A stretch of 64,000 nucleotides of DNA from Rosa chinensis (GCF_002994745.2 NC_037092.1:9290501-9354500), one strand, 5' to 3'. Shown: positions 36,200-49,072, counted from the stretch's first letter. Translations and numbers: made by a program. Notes: generated by a model not told the origin, from the letters alone.

Positions 36200-36427
36200 G
36201 TGTTTGTCCCAAATGAAGTGATGATGACTTTCGCTTCAATGCCAACTGAGGTTGCAAAAATAGAGCACACGGCGGGGGGGTGTTGCAAGAAGAAGAAGGG
36301 CCGACCTCTAGGCTCTAGAAACAAGAACCCGTCTGAAGCAAGGAAAGTCCCAGCTGAAGAAGTTTTAAGTGTCTTGTATTCAAAGAAATCTCCTAGCCCT
36401 AGCACAAAGGGCAAGGAGAAAATTTAG
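36200..36427 (+). pseudogene. C-terminal remnant of the same retro-inserted gene
   Basis: Lysine-rich frame (CCKKKKGRPLGSRNKNPSEA) lying in the same poly(A) insertion, with an AT-hook-like GRPLGSRNK. It probably continues the frame broken near 36115. Confidence 0.45.
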
Positions 36428-36674
36428 TTTTCGTTTTGAACTATGCCTATTACTATGTCCTAGAGTTTTCATAGTTAATAGGCTTGCTTTAAAAAGTGAG
36501 CACTGAATGTCTAATGAGTGGTCTAGTTCTATGTACCGTGTGTTACCTCCACAACCTCTTGCCTATCTTTGAATGGTAGCTGAGGGGTATGTAATGGCCA
36601 TTTTGGCTTGAGTTTTAGTAATACAATCATTGATGGATTGATTCAAAAAAAAAAAAAATAGTAACAGACTAGTC

Positions 36675-37231
36675 CATGATCGAGTTCTAATATTATTCCT
36701 ATTTAATAGGTAGAGAAAAAGAAACCAACACTACTCTACCTTTGTAATAGATATGAAAAGTGCAAATTTTTATGCACAAGGTAATGAAAAAAGACTAAGG
36801 TAGTTTAAACATGGTTACTAATAAAAAGGTTGGAAAGAAAAAAAAAAAAAAAAGAAGAAGAAGAATCATTGCAGCTTGCCTTTCCACTTAAGAAATTACC
36901 TTTGTACTAGGTATCAAAATTGCAAACATATCCATGCACAAGGTAATGAAAAAAGAGCAACTTAGTTTTTGACATTGTTCCTAATCTAAAGGTACGGAAA
37001 AAAAGAACCATAGCAACTTGCCTTTCTCTTAAGATATGAAAAATGTATCTCCCTGTCTAGAATCACTTTCCTTTGTACGATTTATCCTAAGGTGCAAAGG
37101 TAGAGATACAATGTAGAATATTACCTCTTGAGAGTTTCTATTGGGACCTCCAAATCTGCTCACTTGACCTCACTCTATTATGAATTATTAAATGACATAT
37201 ATAACCTACTATAAAATGACAATTAAGGACA
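36675..37231. other. intergenic, two diverged repeat units
   Basis: Two imperfect copies of about 170 bp (cctttgtaatag...gcacaaggtaatgaaaaaag near 36740 and again near 36900). No gene. It ends at 37231, the empty-site position of the gag-only retrotransposon found in the other copy. Confidence 0.55.
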
Positions 37232-37562
37232 ATAATTATATCCAAAAATAATATATTTATTTTATGTGGACTTTCCAATTCAATAATATTATATTGTATT
37301 TCTTATTATTTTCCTTATCTATTTTCATTTTCCAATTTCACTACATACTCATTAAAGCATTCATATATCTTTAACAAGAACTAAAAATATGATTAAGATC
37401 ATGTGACATAAAAATATATGTTATATATGTTGAACGCATATTGGTGAGGGAAAATAAAATAAATCCTGTTATGATTTATGACCAAAATCTAAGTCAATCC
37501 ATTATATTAGTAAAAAAAAAAAACTATCGGTTAAAAAAAAACTAAAAACATCAAAATAATTA
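37232..37562. repeat. left flank of the duplicated block, intact copy
   Basis: Counterpart of 6668-7001. It ends with the MULE target duplication AAATAATTA (37554-37562). Confidence 0.88.
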
Positions 37563-37808
37563 GGGGATGTGACCAGTTACCCATTTTTAGCCCAATATTT
37601 GCCCAATCACTCCACCTTCAACTGTTTGTGCCCACTTAACCAATTCGACAGTGTCAAGACTCATCTAGGCTCCAGAATAAAATGTTATTACGGTAGTGCC
37701 ACTACACTAAAACTGCACGACTCGTTAGTTACCCATCTCTATCAAACGTCAAACTAATTCAAATCTCTTCCTCCCTCCATACCCGATTCTCTCTCTCTCT
37801 CTGCCTTA

Positions 37809-37908
<100 letters not shown>

Positions 37909-38279
37909 TGGATTCTCACCGTTCTACGGCGACGACGCTTCAAGGTCCGGCAATTGTTTTCCCTTTTTCGGCTTCGAAGATATTGAAACAGGTAAAAACT
38001 CAATTTCCGACTCCCTTTTCCAGTTTTTTTCATGTTTTCTGAGGGACCTATTACAAAATCTTCCGTTTAAAGTAGTTTTAAGTTTCATTTTGGTTACATA
38101 TCTGTGAAATTTCCGGAACGACTTTGCATGTTCCGAAATCGGTGAAATATAGGGTTTCTGGTTCATAATTGAGAAAATCTGATACGAATGTTGTTTGTCG
38201 ATTCTAAACTGTTAATTTAGATAAAATGAGGTGTGATTGAAAGCCTATTGTGGAGTCCTAACCATAAAAGTTGTAAAAT

Positions 38280-38905
38280 TAGTGCCCCCTAGTAGACTTC
38301 GTATTGGGGGCCAATGATCACTGCTTTATTCATTGACGGACTGAAAACTGCTATTCCAAAGTAAATGTAGTGTTAAATTGCAGTAGTCGATAAATGAATC
38401 AAATTGTGTGGTTTGTGTCAGTTTAGTGGGGGGTAGCAGACATATTATTGACCATCATAATGTGGGATTTTAGACATTAATTGTTGTTTTGAGTGTGAAT
38501 AACTTCTATAAACTATGAAACATAGGAAGCGGTGTAATGTTTGATGCAAATTGTGAGGTTTGTGTCAGTCTAGTGGGGGGCAGTAGACATATTATTGACC
38601 CTCATAATGGGGGTTTTTAGACATTAACTGTTGTTTAGAGTGTGAATAACTTCTATAGTCTGTGAAACATAGGAAGCGGTGTAATGATTGATGGTCTATT
38701 AGGGGGCAGTAGACACATTAGTGTCACCCAATAATGTCTTTCTTAGGAGACAATCATCATCTCTTGTTGATTATAAAATGATCATTTTGGTTTTCTTTGT
38801 GATAAAGTGCAATGCACTGTGAATCCTTGAAATTGGTCTAAGTTTTGATGGTTTAGTGGGCGGCAGTAGACACATTACTGCCCCCCCAATAATGTCTTCA
38901 TACGG
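38280..38905. repeat. G-run motif cluster, MULE 5' intron region
   Basis: About seven copies of the motif, such as agtggggggcagtagacatattattg, spaced roughly 120-150 bp apart. Some sit in longer repeat units (gtttgtgtcagt..tagtggggg at 38413 and 38560). They lie in what looks like the first intron of the Ulp1-like gene. Confidence 0.8.
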
Positions 38906-40349
38906 AATCAGAACCCTTCTCTTAGCTATTTTAGAATGATCATTTTGGTTTTGTTTTGGTGTAGAATGGGTAGACCAAAATTCACCTTGATAAGTGACTC
39001 AGAAGAAGATGACCGGAGTTCAGATAATTGTACTGAGACAATGTTTAACCAACCCCTGCAAAAAAATATTGTCGAAATCAGAAAAAGGAAGCGACAACAA
39101 GCAGAACAGATTTCTGATGAAGAATCTGCTGAAGAAGAAGTCAATGAAGATTCAGGACGATAGACTGAAGATGAATCAGAATCAGAAGGTGAACAGATAA
39201 CGAAGAGGTTTGTAATCAAAACAAGACAACAACCAAAAAGGAAACCAGTTCAAGAGGAAGAGGATTCAGAAGAAGAAAAAACAAAGAGGAAGAAAGCCAA
39301 GAAGCAAAAGAAAGGGGCAATGAAAAAAGAGCAGAAAGAAAAGATTGAGTGGAAGCAATAGAAGTGCACGCTCAGTGCATTATGGAGAATGGTCAACGCA
39401 CACAAGGATAGAATACCAGACAAAACAAAAGAGATTTTGAGGGGTACCGACTTTGGTGAAATGATGGAACCGTTCTGGCAGGACAAGATAACCGAGATCC
39501 AGCTCCACAAGCATGAAGCGGACCTGGAGATACTCATGAGGCACTTCGACCGCACAAACAACAAGTGGAAGTTTGGGGATGTTGTTATGGAAATAACGGA
39601 GGAGGATGTCATGGCTTTATTTCACCTTCCGGCTGAAGGAGAAGTGTTCAATGTGAACAGGAGGGTGGTAAGGGAAGAGACGGAAGACTCCCCAATATTT
39701 GGTAGCCCTTTAAAGAAGCAGGCTGTCCTCAGAACAAGGTGGAATCGAAGCTGGTAACTGAGTTGACAAAGCCTGCAAAAGAGAAAGATGCCAGGAAGAT
39801 AGCCGTGCTAATGATCACATATCTATTCAGCACATTCTTCTTCACCCAAACCGGTGCTCAGATCACATGGGATATGGTCACCGTATGTGAACGGATTGAG
39901 AACATAAACATGTACAACTGGCCAAGATTAATTCTGAACTTCTTGATGGAAGGGTTACAAAAGTATAGGAGGAACAGTCCATCTGTTTTGAATGGATGCC
40001 TTCTTCTTATCTATTACTGGTTCCTTGAGAAGACCAAGACAAAGACCTGGATACCTGGAAAGCAGAATGAAACTCCACGATTCATCCGATGGTCGATAAA
40101 GGAAATATTTAGCCTGGAGCAGATGTACATGAACGAGAACTTAGCCATGGTAAGAAAATTACAAAAACATTACATCTATGTTCTTTTCAATGTTTACTAC
40201 ACATTATTGACTGGTTAAATGTAACAGGATCTGATAAAAGCTGGACCATGGTCTGCGAAAATTAGACTGGAAGACCTCGAGCTGGGTGATGAGGTGCAGG
40301 ACACACCAAGCTTTGACAACTGGGTGAGTGGCTCAACTAAGCTTGTCTG

Positions 40350-40590
40350 CTGCCAATAATTGGGGGGCAATAGATACATTATTGAGACCCAGTAATGTGT
40401 TGACCCAGTAATGGGCCAGTAATAGATACCTTAAACAAAGCCTATGAAGTGAATAACTGATGTTTGTTGGTTAGATTTTAAAACATTGAATTGTTTACAT
40501 GGAGATATGAGCTTTTATGGTAGTCTACTGGGGGGCAATAATATTATTACTGGCCCCCAGAGAACACATTATTGGGGACCAATAACTTGA
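40350..40590. repeat. G-run motif cluster in an intron
   Basis: Within the intron 40324-40614: ggggggcaatagatacattattg, and ctactggggggcaataat followed by attactggcccccag, which together make a near-perfect inverted pair that could fold into a hairpin. Confidence 0.8.
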
Positions 40591-41764
40591 TGGTTTTGGT
40601 TCTATTTTTTGCAGGTACCCCAGGCAAGCCAAGCGGAAGAGGAACAAAATGAAAGGATGACGGGGAATATCAAGGAACTAATCAGGGAGATGGAGACAGC
40701 CATTGGTGAGACAAAGCCCACAAAAGAAATGGACGCAAAGCTAGGAAGGCTTGCCAAAGCAAATGAGGAACTGAATGCGCAGAATAAAGATCTATGGGGC
40801 AAGCTGAAGGTTACCGATGAAAGGATTAAAGAGCTGGAAATTGAAAAGAGGGCAAAAAATAACCTCATCAGGGCGTTGTACATCCGGCTTGAAAAGGAGA
40901 AAGGAGAGGTCCCCCCACCACAAAGACAACTTGAGATAGTTCCTTTCATGCCGAAAGTGGTCCCCCAAGATGAAGTTGAGGATGAAAATCCAAACTTTGG
41001 ACCAAGCGTCGGAGAGGAAACCCATTATGCAACCAGTGTGGGAAAGTCGACGGACATGGTGACGTCAGCGTTTCCTATTGCACAGGAAGTACCTGAACAA
41101 GAAGATGAAAGCCGTTTTCAACCGGGGCAACAAGAACATGGGAATGAAGAGGAAGCTCGATAACATCATAAGGATTATTGCTGAGAAAGAAGTGATGGCA
41201 TTAGTTGGAAAGGAAAAACATAAGGAAGGGACCCATGCCGAACAGGAACAACAGAAGAAAACTCCGGAGATACATTCTATAGTGAAGAACGTGAAGACAT
41301 ACCAGAGGGCTGCCAAGAAGGCTAGAGAGAAGGAGTGGGAGTACGACACTCCGGAAGAAGCAAAAATGACGAAGCGAGCTGCACCTAAGAAAGCAGGAAT
41401 CATGCCGCAAGCCCAGGGAAAATTTCAAAACAAGATTAAGGTTAAGGGAGTCAAATGCGATAAACAAACATGGAGGACACTGGACCCAGCAATGGCAAGG
41501 CACTATCAAGACTTCTTCAACGTTGTTGTGAAAGACACTTAAGTACACAGCCTAGTTTAAAATTGGTGTAACAATTCAATTTCCGTTTTTCATACTGATA
41601 AAATCTGTATTGGAATCAAATGTTTCTGTTTGAATAGGACCGAGTACTGGATCAGCAGTGATCTTCTACGCCGGATCACCAAGCACGACCTAAGAGTAAT
41701 CATCCAAGTGGGGGACATCGAAACTGACGTAAGTCTTTCAATGAAAGGCTCCATTTAATGATTT

Positions 41765-42240
41765 ATCGGGTCCCAATATAATGATTACTGCCCCCCAGTA
41801 AAATCATCAATTCATGCAATTTTCCTTTCTCTTGTTCACTTATAATGTTCTGATGAAAAATCCACTTACCCAATTTGCAGGTGATCCGCGTTTATATTGA
41901 GCTGTTGAAGTTTGATGCAGAAAAGCAAAATGCGCAAGTGGGATTCCTCACAGTAGACGCAGGGGTAAGTAGCCTAAACCAAATACATTGAGTTATGTGT
42001 TTATTGGAAAGCAACACTGTGTAAAAGGCTGAATTATGGAGTACTCTTTGTGTTTATTGGGGGCAGTAATCATTCTACTGGGGGCAGTAAAGCGATTATT
42101 GCCCAATTTTTGGTACTGAATATATATCATTTTGTGTTTTGAAGATGTTCTGTTTATTTCTTTCATATTGAATGAAAATCAATTGTTCTATGTCGGTCTA
42201 TTGGTGGCCAGTAGGCATATTATTGCCCCCCCCCCCCCAC
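41765..42240. repeat. G-run motif copies in two introns
   Basis: Copies at about 41785 (attactgccccccagtaa), 42057-42110 (three in a row) and 42190-42240, where one has grown to a run of about 15 C's. All lie outside the exons. Confidence 0.78.
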
Positions 42241-43140
42241 TAAACAATTGAAACTTGCACCAGTTTCAAGGATAATTTTTAGTTTTAACTTGAATTAACT
42301 TGGTTACGTTCTTTATACGGTACTATGCTATAAAGTATGAACAGTCCAAAGAACAAGATGAGGACACTAGACCTTTTGAATGTGGTGTCGAGACAATGAT
42401 TTATGAACCCCTGTGGTCAGTCTTCCGTTTCAAAAAGGTGCTAGTACCAATTCACCACACCACAAGCATGCACTACACCTTGCTGGTAATTGACAATGAA
42501 AAAAGGAGCTTCAGTCATATGAATTCATTGAGGCCACCAATAGATGAATTCACCAATAAGGAGAAGTACCACCTGAATGCAGCAAGAGTGGTATGTAGTA
42601 ATTCCACAAGTGTAGTCTTATGTTTTCAATACTGTTAGCATGCTTTTGTTGAACTAAAATTCTATATCTGCAAAAAACAGGTAAAGCACATAAAGAAATT
42701 CATACATGATGTGGAGAAAGCCAAATCCAGATGTCACTCGAGAAAAATGCAAAGGCAAAGATGTTAAGGAAAACCTGATTATTGTTGAAGAAGCAATGAC
42801 CGAGGAGGAAAAACAAACCAGGAACTGGATCTTACAGAATAACGTTATGGAGACAGACTATGAACTCTATGAAGACTTTGACTGCCCGCAATAGAACCCA
42901 TCATCCTAAGTACATTAAAGCAAACTATTTGTCCTAATAGTTGTGTAACATTTGTCGTTGCTGCCTACATTCCTAAACATAAATTATTTTTACTTCTTTA
43001 CAGTGGTGATTGCGGGCCCTTTATGCTCTATTACATGGAGAGCATTATAAATGGCATAGAACCAACCAAGGAAAGTGGGGACAACATGAGGAAAAGATTG
43101 CTTGAGAGGTTCATGCACCTACTATTGGGAAGAAAGTGAG

Positions 43141-43927
43141 GCATGAGATTAGATATAACATATTTAGACATGTAGTTTTCGTATCTGAAGAGTAGGGATT
43201 GTAAAGTTCTCGTACTAGCCTAATCTTCAAACTATGGTGAAATGAATCGCATTATTGGATGATATAATATACTGTTGCTGACTTCAATTCGAAGCAGGCA
43301 CTTTACACAAATGCTCCAAAGTAGACATGTTACTACCTCCCAATAATTTTTGTTGTTTAGGTCAGAATACTATTGGGCCCCATTAATATTTAAGAAGATG
43401 GCCAGAAGTATCTCAGTTGGTATTTAAATTTGTTGGCAACATTTGTAAAGGGTTTCAAATTACTAGGTGTCCTTGAAAAGATGACATTTCTGGGGGGCAG
43501 GAATTTGTTTATTGGCCTCCCAAAAACCAACTGTATGCACTCAAAAACAGCTCAAACCTATTCGAAAATTGACTTCAACTATATAAAAGCAACTGCAATA
43601 AACCCAAAAGTATAATTATGTATTCTGAAAAGAATAATGATTGTTTGAGCCTGAATATACAAGGAGTCCTTGAATTGATGACATTATTGGGGGCCACTAA
43701 TATGTTTATTGCCCCCCAGAAACCACCTGTAAGCATTAAACTTGTTGGAAAATTGAACTTCAGCTATGTAAATGCAATTTTAATCATCCCAACAGTAAGA
43801 ATCTGACATCTGAAAAGAAAAATGATTATTTGAGCCTTAATATAAACAATTACTGGCCCCCAATAAACCAATTACTGCCCCCCAATAGACAAATTCAAAA
43901 CCTAAAAACTCTTTAAAGAAACATATA
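43141..43927. repeat. spacer between the convergent MULE genes, with G-run motifs
   Basis: No gene. Four tandem-like segments of about 170 bp share tattcgaaaattgacttcaac-type text and each carries a G-run pair (43322, 43370, 43480-43512, 43685-43722, 43850-43895). Confidence 0.72.
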
Positions 43928-46279
43928 CTACTGCTGAACGAGAGGTTCAGTGCAGCTCAACTTGTTATGAGTGCCCATTTTGCCACAACGACCACAACGA
44001 ATCAGCTTCTTTTCAACCTCTCCAACCGACTTGAACCGCTTCACCCTAGGCCTCCCGGGGGGCCTCTTCGCAAGGGGAGGTAATATACATTCAGAAGCAG
44101 ATTCCGAAGAAGACATATCAACATTGGTTATCGGACGGATAGGAGAACTGTAGCTCTTCTTGAACATATCAACATGAAAGTACTTATCAATATAATCATA
44201 TACATTTTCAGAAGCAGTTTGTAATGCAGCAGGGCTGTGAGGACAAGGAAAACAATTGATCTACCATTTAACACATGAACATGCATGATCGGAAATGTTG
44301 ACTATATATGAAAAGTCAGACCGAACCTCATAAACTCCAGGGCTTGAATAATGGTCACTGAAATGACGAGATTTCTCCATCTGCACCTTCAACCTTTCCT
44401 CCATTTTGAGAGTTAGTTCTGTGGTCCAACGTTCTGCCTCTTCCCTCCTTTTACCCGCCATCTCCATTTGTTTAATTCTTGTCTGGTCCAGCATACAATA
44501 GACTGGCATTAAACGCTCAATTGCAATCCAAGAATTAAATGATTCAGCAATCCCATTAGCCATAATTCCATATCGGCAGCTAGTATAAAATGCACAGCAC
44601 CAATTTTCCACAGGCAATTTAGCAAGAAAAGGGTCAATAATATCGGCACCACCAACTGCTCTAAGCAACCGCAAATTGAAACGGTATTCCTTTTGTGTAG
44701 AGGAATATGCAACCTTAAAAAACTTCTACTTAACATCTTCTATCAATTTTGAATTACCTTTACCCCTATATTTACCGGCAAGGTTCGCCACCAAGTGCTT
44801 GTAACAAAACAGATGAGGATTACCAGCAAATACCTTATCGAAAGCACTCAACAATCCAACACCCCGATCACTAATAAATGTGATAACTCTTCCTTGAGGT
44901 TCAAGCAGACTCTTCAAATGCTTGAAAAAGAATGTCCAGTTTGCATCTGTCTCAGAATCACAAAAACATATGGCTAGAGGGTAGAAACCTGCATAAACCA
45001 GATCACAGGAAAATCAGTCTACTGGGGGCCAATAATGTTGTTATTGCACGACAGGAAACTATCACAACATCGCACAGCAATGTAAAAATGATATCTATCA
45101 CAATGAAAGAAACTAAAACAAGAAATATTAAGCACACAGATGAAACTATAAAAAAAGCCAATATTACTGGGGGCCAAAAATAAATTAGGGGGGGCAATAA
45201 ACAATACAGTTACCTTGATTCCCATTCCTTCCAGTTGTAGACAGAATCTGCCCCTTGTAAATGCTTTTACCAAACGTTCCATCAACATACAACACAGGCA
45301 AACATAATTGGAAGCCTTCTACACAACCTCCGTAAGCTACGAATAGCCTCTGAAAACGATTTGTTGATGGTTCAACTTCCAACACAAAAGAAGAGCTGGG
45401 GTTACTCTGCAAAACAGCTTTCTTATACCAAGATAACTTGCTGAACGTGTCAGCATCAGAACCATAAATCGCTTCCTTGGCCCGATGCTTTGCTTTCAAG
45501 GCAACCTTGTAGGAAATATCAAACCCATATGTTGATTTGAACTTGCTCATAATCTCCCTTGGCTTCAATGAAAGATTATAGCTAACATCAGCAGCAATGC
45601 AAGTCTTGACAACCTTGGATCCCAAAAGCTTGTGCTTTTGAGTCCTAACTACACCCTTGCAAGTGTGAATATTATTCAACTCTATTATATAAAGGCAACC
45701 ATTGGCAGATGATGAAAAAGCACGAAGATGCCAATCACAACCTTCGGTTCCAACATTTGCACAGACTGCATGAATACGGTCCAAATCATTTCTCAGGAAT
45801 ACAAACTCGAAGCCAACTGCAATTGCTTACTTTCTGAGCTTCTCACGGAGCTCAACAGCACCATGAAACTTATCCCCGACATGATGAATATAAGAACTCC
45901 ACTCATCAGACAAATACGTCTTGTGAACTTCAGTCCTGAATGCCTCACCCAAATAATCATCTTCATCAATAACTTCCGAACCACTATCCATCGAACAAGT
46001 TGTCCTACAACCTTCCCCAATCTTTAAAACTAAAATATCGATACACTCTAACCGATGTATTCTAGCAGAGCAAAACAGCATCTGGAAATCACGATCGTTA
46101 CGAAGAAAACAAACTTCACAACCTGGAACTGAATACTGAAGCTCAATAATATCACTTGGGAAAAACTGGAATGTACGGAAAATGTCTTCATACAACTCAG
46201 AGTAGCTCATGCATTGATTCAAAGGAATCATATAACCTTTGCCAGAGTAAAGGCACCTAGCAACCAGAGGATCAGCCAT
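43928..46279 (-). pseudogene. mudrA: mudrA-type transposase, copy 3 (full length, three stops)
   Basis: Exon 1 is 46279-45214 and exon 2 is 44988-43928. The domains are as in copy 2, and here the C-terminus is present: KRPPGRPRVKRFK, a likely nuclear signal or AT-hook, and a CX2CX4HX4C knuckle (CGRCGKMGTHNKLSC). Stops occur at 45827 (TAT to TAA), 44726 (CAG to TAG) and 44261 (CAG to TAG, just after the SWIM CSCVKW). YVDGTFD of copy 2 is YVDGTFG here. Each copy keeps the residues the other has lost, so both broke independently after the duplication. The upstream bases show a 5' UTR intron acceptor in copy 2 (CTTCGCAG|GTCTATGG). Confidence 0.9.
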
Positions 46280-47186
46280 AGACTTGAGAAGAAAACACAG
46301 GGGAACGAATCTATTATTAAACCTAAAACACATATTACTGCCCCCCAATGATTTAATCAAAACTACCAAAACGAAATAGAAGCAGTACCAAATTACTTTT
46401 AAAATAATGAAAAGGATAACTAGACAACAATTACAGCGACTTAATAACACATAAAAACATTACTGCCCAACAATACACACACTACTGGTCCCCAATAATA
46501 TAGTCAAAACAGAAAAAACAATTTGGAAGATGTAATAAATAGCAATGCATTCAAATAAAGCATCAGTAAGCAACAATTCGTACAAAAAAATTCCTAAAAT
46601 CAAACAGATTAAATCAAGCTAAAAGCCAAACAGATTAGATAGAGCCAAAGAAACAAAAGCAAACCGCAGTGGAGGAACACAAAGAGCATCTCGATCTCGA
46701 TCCATGTGACAATCGCAGCAGATTTTCTCTCTCTATGAATCGTAAATCTTCTACCACCAACTCTAAATACAAATCGCAAGAGCTTCACACACCGAAATCG
46801 CCGGAAAGCTTCACAAACCGGAACTAGGGAGCTTCTCTCTCCTGTCTATAGAAATCCCACAGCTCCTCTCTCTCTCTAAAATGATAGAGCTCCACTCTAA
46901 AAAAACAGGGAGCTTCTCTCTCTACAAATCCAGCCGATCCTCTCTCTCTAAAATCGGAGAGCTTTGCTCCCTAAATCACGTTTCTGTTACGATTTGAAAG
47001 CGTTTCAGTTATAGAGGGGCAAAAGCGTCAAGAAAATTGAATAAAACAGGCACGTGTTGAAAAGGTTGGGTAATTGGGGTTTAAAAATGAAAACTGTTGA
47101 TTAAGTGGGCAATCTCTTAGAGTGTTTGGTTAAGTGGGTTTAAATGTCGCCAAAATTGGGTAAATGATCATTTCCCCAAATAATTA

Positions 47187-48748
47187 ATCATGTGGTATAA
47201 AAAAAAATATTCAGACAAAAAAAATGTGGTACAAAAAATACAGCAAAAAAAAACATTAAAAAACAATTTTTTTTTTTTGAGAATAAAAACAAATGATTTC
47301 TTTTTCTTTTTTTTTGCACAGCTAAAATAGAAAAAAAAATACAAAATAGTTCGAGGCATTTTTTTATTGAATAGACATTAATTTTTGAAACTCAAGTTTG
47401 ATTAAGAAATGTATATTTAGTTAAGATTTATAGAGTGATTAAATCATTTAAATGACTAAATTTTTTATTTTAAAGATAATAATTTGTTTGCAAATTATAT
47501 GAGTGAGGTTATTTGAGGAAGTTTAGTGAGGTTTAGTGAGTAAATTTAGTATTTGAAAAATTGATAAGAGGTGTAAAAAGCATAGAGGTCAAGTGAGTAA
47601 ATTTGGAGGTTCCAAAAGAAAAACTCTTACCTCTTTAGATGGATCAAAACCTTCGTATGAATACCCATCTAGAATATCTATTTGATTGGATAATGAAGTT
47701 GAACAACTTGACAATTCTATAATACAGGTGTAGAAATAAGAAGAAAGTGATCAGAATAAAGGAGAAGAAAAGAGACAAGATATAGGGTGTAAAAAAATGA
47801 TGGTAAGGTATGATCATTTTATATAAGTTATAATTTTTTTAATGACGATGCATCAATTAAGGGTTTTGTTGTGCTGATGACATATTATAACTGATATGGT
47901 TTTTATGAATACCAAATTGATTGAAAAATAACATTAACTCTCAATTTATTGATGCATAAATTACTGATTGTTTTGAGTAATATTGTTATGGGTAAATTTG
48001 GTATGTGAAAAATTAGAAGTTGACCCATCATGCTAATATAGGAAAGTAAGCTGATGTGGATGCTTAGTCACTAGACCGCAATTAACAAAATTTGTCTTCC
48101 AGATTACAATCAAAACAAGTTATGGTTTTTGGACTTATATATGGATTTAAATGGATTGTAAGTGTTATATAAGAGTAGTTGGTGAATTTTTTTGGTTTTT
48201 GATTGGGGGTGAGGTGGTATGTAAACAAGTTAGTAACACACTCATTCAATCAGTATTTAGACAAGAATTTTGGAAGATATATCAGTAAATGCATACTAAT
48301 CCCCGGACTCCCCTCCGTAGGCGCACGAACTCAAAGGTCTCTAGTACTTGCTGGATTTTTTTTTCTTCTTTTTTATGAAATTATTAAAATATGAGTTATT
48401 ATTGAAAATAAGAAGCAATTATTTATTGCTCCGTATATTAAGATGTTTATTTGGTACAAATAGCAATGTGAAACATTATTTCCTCATCAGGTGATGTAAG
48501 ATCCTCTACAAGTTCACAGTCTAACGGTTTTGTCAAATCAGTCATTTTCAGTAACTTGCATTGAAGTTTTGGTTTTGGTATTCAATTAGGTAGGATAATA
48601 TTTATATCACTAAAGGAGTTATCGTCAACTTGCGAATGTTAAATTACGTTTGTACGTTCACACTCACAATTGCAAAATAGGTATAAATAATGGATTGTTG
48701 TTGATAATACATATCACAAAAATATATGCATTAGTGTAGTAGCTAGCC
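47187..48748. repeat. right flank of the duplicated block, intact copy
   Basis: Follows the MULE target duplication and leads into the third cysteine-rich gene. Closely matches 24991-26018 and 29591-30626. No gene. Confidence 0.88.
48682..48689 (+). promoter_or_regulatory. TATA box of cysteine-rich gene, copy 3
   Basis: TATAAATA, 67 bases before the ATG at 48749. Confidence 0.6.
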
Positions 48749-49072
48749 ATGGATTCAAAGGTATTTTGTTTCATGTTTCTAACACTCTTCCCAATCTTCT
48801 CAACATCAGAGCCTTGGGGAATTATTTTTCCACCTGTAAATGAAGATGGTAAGACATACCAAAGATTTAATGGTCAAGCTTATATGTGCAAGGAAATAGG
48901 GCCAAAGTGCCAATATTGGTTATTAAGTGGTGAAGCAAATAAATATTGTAAAGCAGAGTGCAAAAAGAAAGGGTACCCCGAAGCTGAATGCACCTCTACC
49001 GGGTGGGTTCAAAAGGAATGTTTTTGCTACGAACCTTCCGGATGGCCTAGAAATGGTTTTTTTATCTTTTGA
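48749..49072 (+). CDS. secreted defensin-like cysteine-rich peptide, copy 3
   Basis: 107 aa with the same seven-cysteine pattern as the copy at 9030. It differs in the signal peptide (LTLFPIF versus LALFPVF) and by PWGIIFPP; the rest of the mature peptide is the same as far as I can see. The normal ending NGFFIF is kept. It lies about 0.8 kb beyond the 3' end of the complete UREG, with which it converges. Promoter text matches the other copies, so all three could be expressed together. Confidence 0.75.
   Translation: MDSKVFCFMFLTLFPIFSTSEPWGIIFPPVNEDGKTYQRFNGQAYMCKEIGPKCQYWLLSGEANKYCKAECKKKGYPEAECTSTGWVQKECFCYEPSGWPRNGFFIF

Larger units (their letters stand above)
35011..36659 (+). mobile_element. 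LINE-like ORF1-only retro-insertion with poly(A)
   Basis: A 1.65-kb block bounded by a 15-bp direct repeat and ending in 14 A's (36645-36658), the signature of target-primed reverse transcription. The only coding content is a DUF4283/zinc-knuckle ORF1-type protein. No endonuclease or reverse transcriptase is present, so LINE enzymes acted in trans. Confidence 0.8.
38966..43140 (+). pseudogene. Ulp1-like C48 cysteine protease gene of the MULE
   Basis: Start ATG at 38966 (MGRPKFTLISDSEEDD). Likely exons are 38966-40149, 40228-40323, 40615-41541, about 41638-41728, 41881-41964, about 42280-42590, and small exons to 43140. The N-terminal part is acidic/basic; a middle domain has YNWPRLILNFLMEGL; a coiled coil lies at about 40640-40890. 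The C-terminal C48 core shows the His in SMHYTLLVID and the Cys in SGDCGPFMLYYME. Two in-frame TAGs (39161, 39359) and frameshifts near 39735, 41080-41160 and 42700 break it. Host Ulp1 enzymes remove SUMO from proteins; the role of the MULE-borne forms is not known. The transcript converges on mudrA. Confidence 0.8.

Noticed and set aside
38280..46500. CRISPR-like array, suggested by the regularly recurring G-run motif
   Set aside because: Spacing and orientation vary, the sequence is a plant genome, and no cas genes exist; it is a dispersed transposon motif.
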